This document shows positions 51,779 to 59,994 of a stretch of 64,000 bases of DNA, piece after piece. Origin of the DNA: an uncultured Allomuricauda sp. (GTDB taxonomy: Bacteria; Bacteroidota; Bacteroidia; Flavobacteriales; Flavobacteriaceae); NCBI RefSeq assembly GCF_947258355.1, contig NZ_CAMYIC010000018.1, positions 62,001-126,000 of the forward strand, written 5' to 3'. A model generated the notes under the pieces. That model was not told where the DNA came from. It did no database searches and saw only the letters and a program-made list of their open reading frames with translations. Every line of letters starts with the position of its first letter. Position 1 is the stretch's first letter. Both the position numbers and the translations under genes were made by a program.

Positions 51779-54102
51779 TGGCAAAAAAGCGTCAAAAAAA
51801 ACAGAAACAAAATTTTCTTCCTTTTATTAAGTGGTTCTGGATTTTATTCGGAACAGGAGTACTTTCCGTTGTACTTATATTTTTATTGGCTTCGTGGGGA
51901 GTATTTGGAGAAATGCCCACCTTTGAACGTTTGGAAAATCCCGAAACTAATTTGGCAACGGAGTTTATCTCATCGGACGGTGAGACTTTGGGAAAACTCT
52001 ATTTGGACGATAACAGGACTTGGGTGGATTACGAAACCCTTCCACAAAATATAGTGGATGCTCTAGTGGCAACTGAAGACGCTAGATATTATGATCACTC
52101 CGGAATTGATGCACGTGGATTCGCAAGGGCATTGGCCTACTTGGGATCAAAGGGAGGAGCGAGTACCATTTCCCAACAATTGGCGCGACAGCTCTTTGTA
52201 GGTGTAAGATCTAGGAATTTATTCGAAGCAGTGACCCAAAAAATCAAGGAATGGGTAATTGCTACGCGACTGGAACGCAATTACACCAAAGAGGAAATCA
52301 TAGCGATGTACCTTAACATTTATGATTTTGGTTATGCTGCCGATGGTATACGTTCCGCTTCCAGAATTTATTTTGGCAAGGAACCCAATGAACTAAGGAC
52401 CGAGGAATCCGCCGTATTGGTAGGCATGTTAAAAAACTCTTCCCTCTACAACCCTATTAGGCGGGAAGAATTGGTGTACAACCGAAGAAATACGGTCTTG
52501 GGTCAAATGGCCAAATACGGCTATATCACCGAAAAGGAAAAAGATTCCCTTCAAGCTTTGGAAATGAAGATCAACTTTAATCCGGAGTCACACCGAGAAG
52601 GTTTGGCCACCTATTTTAGGATGTATCTTCAGCGTTGGTTGAACAACTGGGTGAAAGAAAATCCAAAGCCGAATGGTGAAAAATGGAACATCTATTTGGA
52701 TGGACTCAAGGTTTACACTACCGTGGATTCCAGGATGCAACGAAATGCCGAAGAGGCCGTGCAAGAACATATGAGTAATTTGCAGGCCGAATTTTTCCAT
52801 CAAAACACGCCGCAAAAAAATCCAACTGCACCTTTTTTAGATGTTTCCAGAGGGGCTATCGACACTATTATGCAGCGGGCCATGAGACGCTCGGCCAGAT
52901 GGCGCCACCTAAAAAGGGAGGGGCTTGCCGAAAAAGACATAGCAGCTAGTTTCAATGAAAAAACGGAAATGACCGTTTTTGATTGGAATAGTGACTCTTA
53001 TGAAAAAGATACCATCATGACCCCGATGGACTCTATTAGGTACTATAAAACCTTCCTAAGGACTGCAATGATGTCCATGGAACCTCAAACAGGTCACGTA
53101 AAGGCTTGGGTCGGTGGAATTGACTATAAACATTTTCAATATGACAATGTGATACAAGGAGCACGTCAGGCAGGTTCTTTGTTCAAGCCGTTTGTGTATG
53201 CAGCGGCTATTGATCAATTGCGTTACTCACCTTGTTTTACTTTGCCAGATAATCAATATAGTATTGAACCTGGAAAACATGGAAATATGGAGGCCTGGAC
53301 CCCAAAAAACTCGGATGGTACATATTCGGGGGAAGATATGACCTTAAAAAATGCCTTGGCCAATTCGGTCAATACTATTACGGCACAACTTATTGATAGA
53401 GTAGGTCCAAGTTCTGTAGCTTCGATAGCGAAAAGCATGGGAGTTACAAAGGAGATTCCCGAAGTGCCATCAATTGCATTGGGAACGCCAGATGTAAGTG
53501 TGTACGAAATGGTAGGGGCCTTTGGCACCTATGCTAACCAAGGGGTTTATGTAAAACCTGTAATGGTTACTCGTATTGAAGACAAAAATGGCACCGTACT
53601 TTATGAGTACACACCCGTAACAAAAGATGTGCTTAGCAAAGATGTAGCCTATGCTATGGTAAATCTCTTGGAGGGAGTTACTTTATCCGGATCTGGTGTT
53701 AGATTAAGGAATGATTACAATAAGAACAATGCTTATTATAAAAAGGTGGTAACAGGTTATCCATACAATTTTACAAATCCCATAGCAGGTAAAACAGGGA
53801 CTACACAAAACCAAAGTGATGGTTGGTTTATGGGTATGGTCCCTAATCTGGTAACCGGAGTTTGGGTAGGAGGGGAAGACAGGTCTATCCACTTTAACAG
53901 TTTGTTATATGGTCAGGGAGCGGCCATGGCTTTGCCCATATGGGGCCTTTATATGAAGAAGAATTATGCCAACGATGAGTTGGGTGTGTCCAAAGAGGCA
54001 TTTGAGGAACCAGAAGATTTATCCATCAATATAGATTGCTCCAAACAACAAGAAGAGGAAAAGATCGATACCGAAGACGATTTGGATGATTTGGATTTCT
54101 AG
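51778..54102 (+). CDS. Class A penicillin-binding protein 1A
   Basis: A 774-residue bifunctional peptidoglycan synthase. A short basic tail and one membrane helix (residues about 18-42) come first. The glycosyltransferase (GT51) domain has ATEDARYYDHSGIDARG and GASTISQQLARQLF. The transpeptidase domain has the catalytic SLFK in RQAGSLFKPFVYAAAID, the SVN in LANSVNTITAQ and KTG in AGKTGTTQNQSDGWFMG. The acidic C-terminus ends LDDLDF. It shares one base with gldH and is followed by a strong terminator. Confidence 0.95.
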   Translation: MAKKRQKKQKQNFLPFIKWFWILFGTGVLSVVLIFLLASWGVFGEMPTFERLENPETNLATEFISSDGETLGKLYLDDNRTWVDYETLPQNIVDALVATEDARYYDHSGIDARGFARALAYLGSKGGASTISQQLARQLFVGVRSRNLFEAVTQKIKEWVIATRLERNYTKEEIIAMYLNIYDFGYAADGIRSASRIYFGKEPNELRTEESAVLVGMLKNSSLYNPIRREELVYNRRNTVLGQMAKYGYITEKEKDSLQALEMKINFNPESHREGLATYFRMYLQRWLNNWVKENPKPNGEKWNIYLDGLKVYTTVDSRMQRNAEEAVQEHMSNLQAEFFHQNTPQKNPTAPFLDVSRGAIDTIMQRAMRRSARWRHLKREGLAEKDIAASFNEKTEMTVFDWNSDSYEKDTIMTPMDSIRYYKTFLRTAMMSMEPQTGHVKAWVGGIDYKHFQYDNVIQGARQAGSLFKPFVYAAAIDQLRYSPCFTLPDNQYSIEPGKHGNMEAWTPKNSDGTYSGEDMTLKNALANSVNTITAQLIDRVGPSSVASIAKSMGVTKEIPEVPSIALGTPDVSVYEMVGAFGTYANQGVYVKPVMVTRIEDKNGTVLYEYTPVTKDVLSKDVAYAMVNLLEGVTLSGSGVRLRNDYNKNNAYYKKVVTGYPYNFTNPIAGKTGTTQNQSDGWFMGMVPNLVTGVWVGGEDRSIHFNSLLYGQGAAMALPIWGLYMKKNYANDELGVSKEAFEEPEDLSINIDCSKQQEEEKIDTEDDLDDLDF

Positions 54103-54122
54103 ATCAGACCAATTTTGAAAAT

Positions 54123-54161
54123 AAAGCCCCAAGCATATCTTAATTTGCTTGGGGCTTTTTT
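54123..54161 (+). terminator. Rho-independent terminator after the PBP1A gene
   Basis: AAAGCCCCAAGCA (54123-54135) pairs perfectly over 13 bp with TGCTTGGGGCTTT (54146-54158), followed by T residues. It ends the ricT-gldH-PBP1A unit. Confidence 0.92.
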
Positions 54162-54200
54162 ATTTAAATCGTAATTTCAGGGAATATAAATAAGAATTCT

Positions 54201-54902
54201 ATGATCAATAAAAAAGTTGCCAATGTTGCCGAAGCATTAAAGGGTGTCAAGGATGGCATGACCTTTATGTTGGGCGGATTTGGCCTGTGTGGAATACCCG
54301 AAAACGCTATTGACGAATTGGTCCGTTTGGGCATCAAGGACATCACTTGTATATCGAACAATGCCGGGGTCGACGATTTTGGTCTTGGGCTGCTCCTGCA
54401 AAAGCATCAAATCAAGAAAATGATTTCCTCCTACGTGGGCGAGAATGATGAGTTCGAACGACAAATGCTGAGCGGTGAGCTCGAAGTGGAACTGACTCCT
54501 CAAGGAACGCTTGCGGAGAAATGTAGAGCCGCACAAGCTGGTTTTCCTGCCTTTTACACCCCTGCAGGATATGGCACCGAGGTGGCCGAAGGAAAAGAGA
54601 CACGTGAATTCGATGGCAAAATGTACGTATTGGAACCTGCTTTTAAAGCGGATTTCTCCTTTGTAAAGGCATGGAAGGGGGACGAGGCCGGCAACCTTAT
54701 TTTTAAAGGGACTGCCCGGAACTTTAATCCCTGCATGTGCGGCGCTGCCAAAATCACTGTAGCTGAGGTCGAGGAATTGTTGCCAGCAGGAAGCTTGGAT
54801 CCAAACGAAATCCATATCCCTGGAATATTTGTACAGCGTATTTTCCAAGGAGAAAAATTTGAGAAACGAATTGAACAAAGAACTGTAAGACAGAAAGCAT
54901 AG
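54201..54902 (+). CDS. scoA: 3-oxoacid CoA-transferase subunit A
   Basis: A 233-residue subunit of a CoA transferase that moves CoA from succinyl-CoA to acetoacetate or a related acid. It has [19 protein letters not shown], the GG-loop [34 protein letters not shown] and [20 protein letters not shown]. It lies two bases before the B subunit gene. A terminator isolates it from the upstream genes. Confidence 0.94.
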   Translation: MINKKVANVAEALKGVKDGMTFMLGGFGLCGIPENAIDELVRLGIKDITCISNNAGVDDFGLGLLLQKHQIKKMISSYVGENDEFERQMLSGELEVELTPQGTLAEKCRAAQAGFPAFYTPAGYGTEVAEGKETREFDGKMYVLEPAFKADFSFVKAWKGDEAGNLIFKGTARNFNPCMCGAAKITVAEVEELLPAGSLDPNEIHIPGIFVQRIFQGEKFEKRIEQRTVRQKA

Positions 54903-54904
54903 TT

Positions 54905-55558
54905 ATGTTGGACAAGAATGGAATTGCAAAACGTATAGCAAAAGAGGTCAAGGACGGATATTACGTTAACCTAGGTATTGGTATCCCAACTTTGGTGGCC
55001 AATTTTGTGCGGGACGATATAAGTGTTGAATTTCAAAGTGAGAATGGAGTATTGGGTATGGGCCCATTTCCATTTGAAGGTGAAGAAGATGCAGACATCA
55101 TAAATGCCGGAAAGCAAACAATAACCACCTTGCCTGGTGCTTCCTTTTTTGACTCTGCCATGAGTTTTGCCATGATTAGGGGACAGCATGTGGATTTAAC
55201 CATTTTGGGCGCTATGGAAGTCGCAGAAAATGGCGATATCGCCAATTGGAAGATTCCAGGAAAGATGGTAAAGGGAATGGGCGGTGCCATGGACTTGGTA
55301 GCATCTGCGGAAAATATCATTGTTGCCATGATGCATACCAACCGAGCAGGAAAATCCAAATTATTGAAGCGATGCACCTTGCCATTGACCGGAGTTGGTT
55401 GTGTAACTAAAATTGTGACCAACCTTGCCGTACTGGAGGTAACGGAACAAGGATTTAAGTTATTGGAAAGGGCACCAGGGGTTTCAATCGAAGAAATTAA
55501 GGAAGCTACCGAAGGAAATTTGGTTGTGGCAGGAGATATTCCCGAAATGAACATTTGA
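54905..55558 (+). CDS. scoB: 3-oxoacid CoA-transferase subunit B
   Basis: A 217-residue subunit with the catalytic Glu in FQSENGVLGMGPFP. Before that come RIAKEVKDGYYVNLGIGIPT and after it GAMEVAENGDIANWKIPGKM. The C-terminal part has CTLPLTGVGCVTKIVTNLAV. With subunit A it forms the active enzyme used in ketone-body or branched-chain acid use. Confidence 0.95.
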   Translation: MLDKNGIAKRIAKEVKDGYYVNLGIGIPTLVANFVRDDISVEFQSENGVLGMGPFPFEGEEDADIINAGKQTITTLPGASFFDSAMSFAMIRGQHVDLTILGAMEVAENGDIANWKIPGKMVKGMGGAMDLVASAENIIVAMMHTNRAGKSKLLKRCTLPLTGVGCVTKIVTNLAVLEVTEQGFKLLERAPGVSIEEIKEATEGNLVVAGDIPEMNI

Positions 55559-55873
55559 TAAATATCAAGAGCTTTTTTACAACAAAAACAACGGATTACA
55601 CAACATTAGTTTTAAATTGCCATTCATCGATCTTATATTTGGTTATATCGAAATTTTTACCCAAATTAACACCGTTAAACCATGGCACTAAAATCAAAAA
55701 CCACGATGGACGAGAATGTACAAGTTTACAGAAATGATTTTTTCACAGGTTTTATGCTTTTGATCAAAAAGCTTTTTATGCTATAGATCAGTATTTATCC
55801 CCCCTGAAAAATATGGAGCCAACATTTTGTTAGGCTCTTTTTTTTGGGATAATTTTACATAAAACCCGCTCTG
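55559..55873 (+). other. 315-base intergenic region with two terminator-like hairpins
   Basis: No convincing gene is seen. A weak AT-rich hairpin (GCTTTT-GATC-AAAAGC type, 55756-55772, then TTTTT) and a strong terminator (55816-55845) follow one another. A 60-codon frame starting at 55555 shows no family features. The space between scoB and the first hairpin has no visible promoter. Two stops in a row could mean a small RNA or a backup terminator. Confidence 0.45.
55816..55845 (+). terminator. Rho-independent terminator ahead of the GNAT gene
   Basis: GAGCCAACA (55816-55824) pairs with TGTT and GGCTC (55828-55837, one bulged A) around a 3-base loop, followed by eight T residues. Confidence 0.82.
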
Positions 55874-56389
55874 ATGCCTCTACTTTTTCGGGAATGTGTG
55901 ACAACCGATTTGGATACCTTGGTCCAAATATCAAAGAGTACTTTTACAGCGGCATTTGAAAAGGACAACGACCCCGATGATTTCCAAGCATATATTCAAG
56001 AGGCCTTTCATCCCGATAAGCTTAAAAAGGAACTGGCGGACAAGAACAGTCTTTTCCATTTTGTTTTTGATGACGAGAAAATGGTTGGGTATTTCAAATT
56101 GAACATTGGAACGGCTCAGACCGACGTGTACGATCCAAATGCTTTGGAAATTGAACGTATTTATGTACTGGGAGACCACCAAGGTAAAAAGATAGGCTCT
56201 TGGATGCTTCAGGAAATTACTTCCATGGCAAAAGGATTGGGAAAGGAATACATTTGGCTAGGGGTTTGGGAACACAACCCCAAGGCAATCAGTTTTTATC
56301 AAAGGCACGGCTTTTCCAAGTTTGGGGAGCACCCTTACTATATTGGCCAAGACAAACAAACCGATTGGCTTTTACGTTTAGAGCTTTAG
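55874..56389 (+). CDS. GNAT family N-acetyltransferase
   Basis: A 171-residue acetyltransferase. The acetyl-CoA-binding loop is GDHQGKKIGSWML, after the strand IERIYVL. The C-terminal strand has YIWLGVWEHNPKAISFYQRH, then GFSKFGEH. Family members act on small amines or proteins; the substrate is unknown. Its last 12 bases overlap the 3' end of the convergent unknown gene. Confidence 0.92.
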   Translation: MPLLFRECVTTDLDTLVQISKSTFTAAFEKDNDPDDFQAYIQEAFHPDKLKKELADKNSLFHFVFDDEKMVGYFKLNIGTAQTDVYDPNALEIERIYVLGDHQGKKIGSWMLQEITSMAKGLGKEYIWLGVWEHNPKAISFYQRHGFSKFGEHPYYIGQDKQTDWLLRLEL

Positions 56390-56698
56390 TAGGTTGTCCA
56401 AAAAGAGAATATCCCCTTCGGCTTGTAATTTATGCGCAAAGGAGTTCTCAAAGGCTGCATGTACCAGTAATGAGATTGCATTGGCATTCAGTTTCGTTAA
56501 ACTATTGGTGCGGTACACTACATCCCTTATAGTAGAAAAGCTTATGTTGCTCCGAATGGCGATATTTGCCAAATCGTTTTTGGAGGTGTTTCTGCGAAGT
56601 ACTTCGGAAAGTTTTTCACTGATTGGTTTTCCATAATCTTCCTCTCTAAAGATTAATTCACTTTTTACAAATGGTCCGAGACCTTTAATAGAACCCAT
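56378..56698 (-). CDS. Hypothetical small protein with possible helix-turn-helix
   Basis: A 106-residue protein I do not recognise. The first 35 residues are polar (GPFVKSELIFREEDYGKPIS). The middle, NDLANIAIRSNISFSTIRDV, has the spacing of a helix-turn-helix (LA-x-x-A, then S-x-STI). The C-terminus is hydrophobic. It diverges from the XRE/S24-type regulator gene with 140 bases between, so it may be controlled by that protein. Its stop overlaps the GNAT gene by 12 bases. Confidence 0.65.
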   Translation of the reverse strand: MGSIKGLGPFVKSELIFREEDYGKPISEKLSEVLRRNTSKNDLANIAIRSNISFSTIRDVVYRTNSLTKLNANAISLLVHAAFENSFAHKLQAEGDILFLDNLLKL

Positions 56699-56747
56699 AT
56701 ATAACTCTTGTTTAAATAATTATATGCTGGGGTCGAATCCTATTTTC

Positions 56748-56755
56748 TATATTTG
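56748..56755 (+). promoter_or_regulatory. -7 promoter box of the XRE/S24-type regulator gene
   Basis: TATATTTG matches TAnnTTTG exactly. The transcript would start near 56762, so the palindrome at 56805-56829 lies in its leader. No TTG occurs at the normal -33 distance. Confidence 0.45.
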
Positions 56756-56804
56756 GCCTGTAACCCAATTACAGAAAACTAGATAAATTGCTGCGTTAAG
56801 TGCA

Positions 56805-56829
56805 TATTGCGTAACAATATTACACAATA
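56805..56829 (+). promoter_or_regulatory. Palindromic operator upstream of the XRE/S24-type regulator gene
   Basis: TATTGCGTAA (56805-56814), a 5-base spacer CAATA and TTACACAATA (56820-56829) form a 25-base inverted repeat with one mismatch between the 10-base arms. It is nine bases before ATG 56839. This is the expected place for a dimeric repressor to control its own gene, and possibly the divergent one. Confidence 0.7.
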
Positions 56830-56838
56830 TAGAAATAA

Positions 56839-57543
56839 ATGTATATAATTAAGCAGTTAAGGAGAAAAAATAATATCAGCCAATCACAATTGGGTAAAGA
56901 AATTGGGGTCAGTTTGCGTACCATTCAGCTCTACGAACGTAAGGATGCCAACATTCCTATAAAAAATCTTACCAAGATTGCGGAGTATTTTGGGCTCACC
57001 ATTGCCGAATTATATATGCACGAGGTGAACGATATGGGTGAGGCCTACACTAAAAGACAGCCTTTCACCAAACATGGCAGTGTTTTTTACCCCCTGGAGC
57101 ACGGCAAGTATCTGGTTATGGCTCCGTTGGTTTTGGTAGAGTGGCATCAAAAGTATATTAAAAGTCTACAGAAGGAATATCCGAGCAACCCGTTTCAAGG
57201 AGGTTTTATAATTGATTTTTTGACCGACGAACCCCATCGCATTTTCGAAGTTTCCGGTGACTCCATGAATGATGATAGCTCAGATGCTATTCCAAATAAA
57301 TCTTATGTACTCGGCTTGGAAATAAAAAAAGAGTCGTTGACCCGCAACAAGGAAACCTATTGGAACCAATCCTATGTATTGGTTTGTGCGGACAGGATTA
57401 TCTGTAAACAGATTACAGGGTTCAATAAGAAGAACAAAACCTTTTTGTGCCACAATTTGAATACATCACCGGAGTTTCAGGATTTTGAATTGCCTTTGGA
57501 TGATGTACTTCAGATTTTCAAAATAGTGAAAAAGCAACTTTAG
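56839..57543 (+). CDS. XRE-type regulator with C-terminal S24/LexA-like domain
   Basis: A 234-residue repressor. Residues about 3-58 are an XRE helix-turn-helix (NNISQSQLGKEIGVSLRTIQ). The C-terminal S24-like domain has Ser142 in VSGDSMNDD and Lys190 in RIICKQITGF, a pair that fits the Ser-Lys dyad of LexA and phage repressors. No clear Ala-Gly cleavage site is visible between the domains. A palindrome just upstream suggests autoregulation. It resembles a stress- or phage-type repressor, but no prophage is present. Confidence 0.87.
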   Translation: MYIIKQLRRKNNISQSQLGKEIGVSLRTIQLYERKDANIPIKNLTKIAEYFGLTIAELYMHEVNDMGEAYTKRQPFTKHGSVFYPLEHGKYLVMAPLVLVEWHQKYIKSLQKEYPSNPFQGGFIIDFLTDEPHRIFEVSGDSMNDDSSDAIPNKSYVLGLEIKKESLTRNKETYWNQSYVLVCADRIICKQITGFNKKNKTFLCHNLNTSPEFQDFELPLDDVLQIFKIVKKQL

Positions 57544-57554
57544 CTTACCCATAC

Positions 57555-58700
57555 TCAAATTGAATTCAATATTTGGGAAGCTTTGTCCAAAACATCGTTG
57601 GTCTTCGCAAAGCAAAACCGCAGGAATTTCTTGTCATAATCCGACTTGCAGAATACAGAGACCGGAATACTTGCCAGCTTATGTTCTCTAATCAAACGTT
57701 CCGCAAAAACCGTGTCCTTTTCGTCTGTGATATCCGAATAATCCAGCAATTGAAAATAAGTACCGGCCGAAGGGATCATTTTAAATCTGGAGCCTTTAAT
57801 GGCATTTAAGAAAACATCTCGTTTCTCTTGATAAAAACTACCAAGCTTTAGATAATGCTGGGGATTTTTTAAATATTGGGCCAGAGCAATCTGTAATGGA
57901 TGGTTCACCGAAAATACATTGAACTGATGCACTTTTTGAAATTCATGCATCAATGATTTTGGAGCTACGCAATAGCCGACTTTCCAACCAGTGGCATGAA
58001 ATGTTTTACCGAACGATGAACAAATGATACTTCTGGCAGCCAAGTCTGGATATTTCGCTGCACTCTCATGCAACTTGCCATCAAATACAATATGTTCATA
58101 AACCTCATCGCTCAACAAGATAATATCGGTACCCCTTAAAATTTCTTGCAGCTGTAGCATGTCATTTTCAGACCAAATGGTGCCCGTGGGATTGTGCGGG
58201 GTATTAAAGATGACCATTTTGGTTTTTGGACTTATGGCCGATTTAAAAGCGCTCCAATTCATTTTAAAATCATTTCCTACTAATGGCATCGCGATACTTT
58301 TACCACCAAAAAGGGATATGGCGGGTTCGTAGCAATCAAAGGCGGGTTCTATAACAATCACTTCATCTTTGGGATGTACAAAGGCGGCAATAGTAGTGAA
58401 AATCGCTTGGGTTGCGCCAGCCGTAACGGTAATTTCAGATTCAGGATGATAATAGGTTCCATACAAGCGTTCAATTTTTTCTGAAATGGCCTCCCGAAGG
58501 GAGAGTGCCCCTTGCATAGGTGCATATTGATTGTTTCCTTTTTTATAAGCTTCGCTCACCAGTCTCAGAAGTTCTGGATCGGGGTCAAAGTTTGGAAATC
58601 CTTGTGATAGATTTATGGCATTGTGGGCACTGACCAATTGACTGATGGTAGTAAAAATGGTGGTACCTACATGTGGCAGTTTGGATAGTGGTTCAATCAT
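57555..58700 (-). CDS. Methionine aminotransferase-like PLP enzyme (class I/II)
   Basis: A 381-residue fold-type I aminotransferase. It has the substrate loop NAINLSQGFPNFDPDPELL, VTAGATQAIFTTIAAFVHP, FNTPHNPTGTIWS, LSDEVYEHIVFDG and the PLP Lys in SSFGKTFHATGWKVGY. The layout resembles YbdL/KAT-type enzymes that act on methionine and aromatic acids. Its start overlaps the vsr gene by four bases, so the two are one unit. Confidence 0.92.
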   Translation of the reverse strand: MIEPLSKLPHVGTTIFTTISQLVSAHNAINLSQGFPNFDPDPELLRLVSEAYKKGNNQYAPMQGALSLREAISEKIERLYGTYYHPESEITVTAGATQAIFTTIAAFVHPKDEVIVIEPAFDCYEPAISLFGGKSIAMPLVGNDFKMNWSAFKSAISPKTKMVIFNTPHNPTGTIWSENDMLQLQEILRGTDIILLSDEVYEHIVFDGKLHESAAKYPDLAARSIICSSFGKTFHATGWKVGYCVAPKSLMHEFQKVHQFNVFSVNHPLQIALAQYLKNPQHYLKLGSFYQEKRDVFLNAIKGSRFKMIPSAGTYFQLLDYSDITDEKDTVFAERLIREHKLASIPVSVFCKSDYDKKFLRFCFAKTNDVLDKASQILNSI

Positions 58701-59173
58701 TGGGCGTTATGTTCGTTTAAAGCGTTGAGGACTTTTGCCAGGCAACTTTCCAGGTCTTTTTTCACTTCGCTTTCCCAAAACCGGAACACAGTGTAACCCA
58801 TTTGTTCCAATGCTTGGTTCACTTCTTGGTCGCGTTGTATGTTGCGTTCAATCTTGGGAATCCAAAATTCGCGGTTGCTCTTTATCTTATGTTTGCGTTC
58901 CTCCCAATTATGCCCGTGCCAGAATTCACCATCAATAAATATGACGGTCTTGTACTTTTTTAATGCGATATCCGGCCTTCCTATGAGCTTTTTGTAATCC
59001 ACGCGATATCTGTAGCCCTCTTGCCACAAGGCTTTCCTAAACGCAAGTTCAGGCTTGGTGTTTTTACCTCGTATTTTTCCCATGATCTTGGAACGCTCGG
59101 GTGTAGTATAAAAACCGGATTCCTCATTGAAACGAGGTACTTTTATTCGCTCTTTTGGGTATTCTTTGGGCAT
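58697..59173 (-). CDS. vsr: Very short patch repair endonuclease (Vsr)
   Basis: A 158-residue mismatch endonuclease. It has the entry RSKIMGKIRGKNTKPELAFR, KLIGRPDIALKKYKTVIFID, the zinc/active-site DGEFWHGHNWEERK, FWIPKIERNIQRDQEVN and YTVFRFWESEV. It normally repairs T:G mismatches made by deamination of 5-methylcytosine. ATG 59173 is used. No cytosine methyltransferase gene is in the window, so it is an orphan here. Confidence 0.92.
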   Translation of the reverse strand: MPKEYPKERIKVPRFNEESGFYTTPERSKIMGKIRGKNTKPELAFRKALWQEGYRYRVDYKKLIGRPDIALKKYKTVIFIDGEFWHGHNWEERKHKIKSNREFWIPKIERNIQRDQEVNQALEQMGYTVFRFWESEVKKDLESCLAKVLNALNEHNAQ

Positions 59174-59184
59174 ACCGTAAGATA

Positions 59185-59220
59185 ACAAAAAACCCAAACT
59201 CCTGATGGAATTTGGGTTTT
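59185..59220 (-). terminator. Rho-independent terminator after sdhB
   Basis: AAACCCAAA (59190-59198) and TTTGGGTTT (59211-59219) form a perfect 9-bp stem. On the minus strand it is followed by T residues (59185-59190). It ends the sdhCAB unit before vsr. Confidence 0.85.
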
Positions 59221-59241
59221 GTATATAGAAATGTGTGTTCT

Positions 59242-59988
59242 CTATCCCTTACATGTAGCAGCAAGGTATTCACGGTTCATTCGGGCAATGTTGGTCAAAG
59301 AAATACCTTTAGGGCATTCCACTTCACAAGCTCCTGTGTTGGTACAGTTACCAAAACCTTCCAGGTCCATTTGGCGAACCATATTTTGCACACGTTCCGT
59401 AGCTTCCACTCTACCTTGTGGCAATAGTGCAAATTGAGATACTTTGGCCGAAGTGAACAACATGGCACTTGCATTTTTACAAGCCGCCACACAGGCACCA
59501 CAACCAATACAGGTGGCAGCGTCCATAGCTTCGTCAGCAGCATATTTGTTGATTGGAATGGTGTTGGCATCTACTGTGTTACCTGAGGTGTTCACAGAGA
59601 TATACCCACCAGCTTGCTGAATACGGTCAAAAGCACTACGGTCCACAATCAAATCCTTTATTACGGGGAATGCTTTGGCGCGGAAAGGCTCAATTACAAT
59701 GGTATCCCCATCGTTGAACTTACGCATGTGTAACTGGCAAGTGGTAACCAATCTATCGGGCCCGTGAGGTTCACCGTTGATTTGCAAGGAACAGGTACCA
59801 CAGATACCTTCCCTACAATCGTGGTCGAACTCCACAGGTTCTTCTCCTTTAGAGATCAAATCTTCATTTAAAATATCCAGCATCTCCAAGAAAGACATAT
59901 CACCTTCTACACCATCTAGGGTATAATCAACTATTTTTCCAGGTGAGGATGCGTCTTTCTGACGCCATATTTTTAGATATAATTTCAT
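59242..59988 (-). CDS. sdhB: Succinate dehydrogenase/fumarate reductase iron-sulfur subunit
   Basis: A 248-residue protein with three clusters. The 2Fe-2S site is [12 protein letters not shown]. The 4Fe-4S site is [15 protein letters not shown], and the 3Fe-4S/4Fe-4S site is [16 protein letters not shown]. It carries electrons from SdhA to quinone at the membrane. It follows sdhA by six bases. Confidence 0.96.
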   Translation of the reverse strand: MKLYLKIWRQKDASSPGKIVDYTLDGVEGDMSFLEMLDILNEDLISKGEEPVEFDHDCREGICGTCSLQINGEPHGPDRLVTTCQLHMRKFNDGDTIVIEPFRAKAFPVIKDLIVDRSAFDRIQQAGGYISVNTSGNTVDANTIPINKYAADEAMDAATCIGCGACVAACKNASAMLFTSAKVSQFALLPQGRVEATERVQNMVRQMDLEGFGNCTNTGACEVECPKGISLTNIARMNREYLAATCKG

Positions 59989-59994
59989 AGCTTC

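Noticed and set aside
54237..54878. A 213-codon minus-strand frame opposite scoA
   Set aside because: It lies wholly antisense to a well-conserved CoA-transferase subunit, and the protein shows no known pattern.
55555..55737. A 60-codon + strand frame after scoB
   Set aside because: It overlaps the scoB stop, is very AT-rich and has no signal peptide, domain or conserved context.
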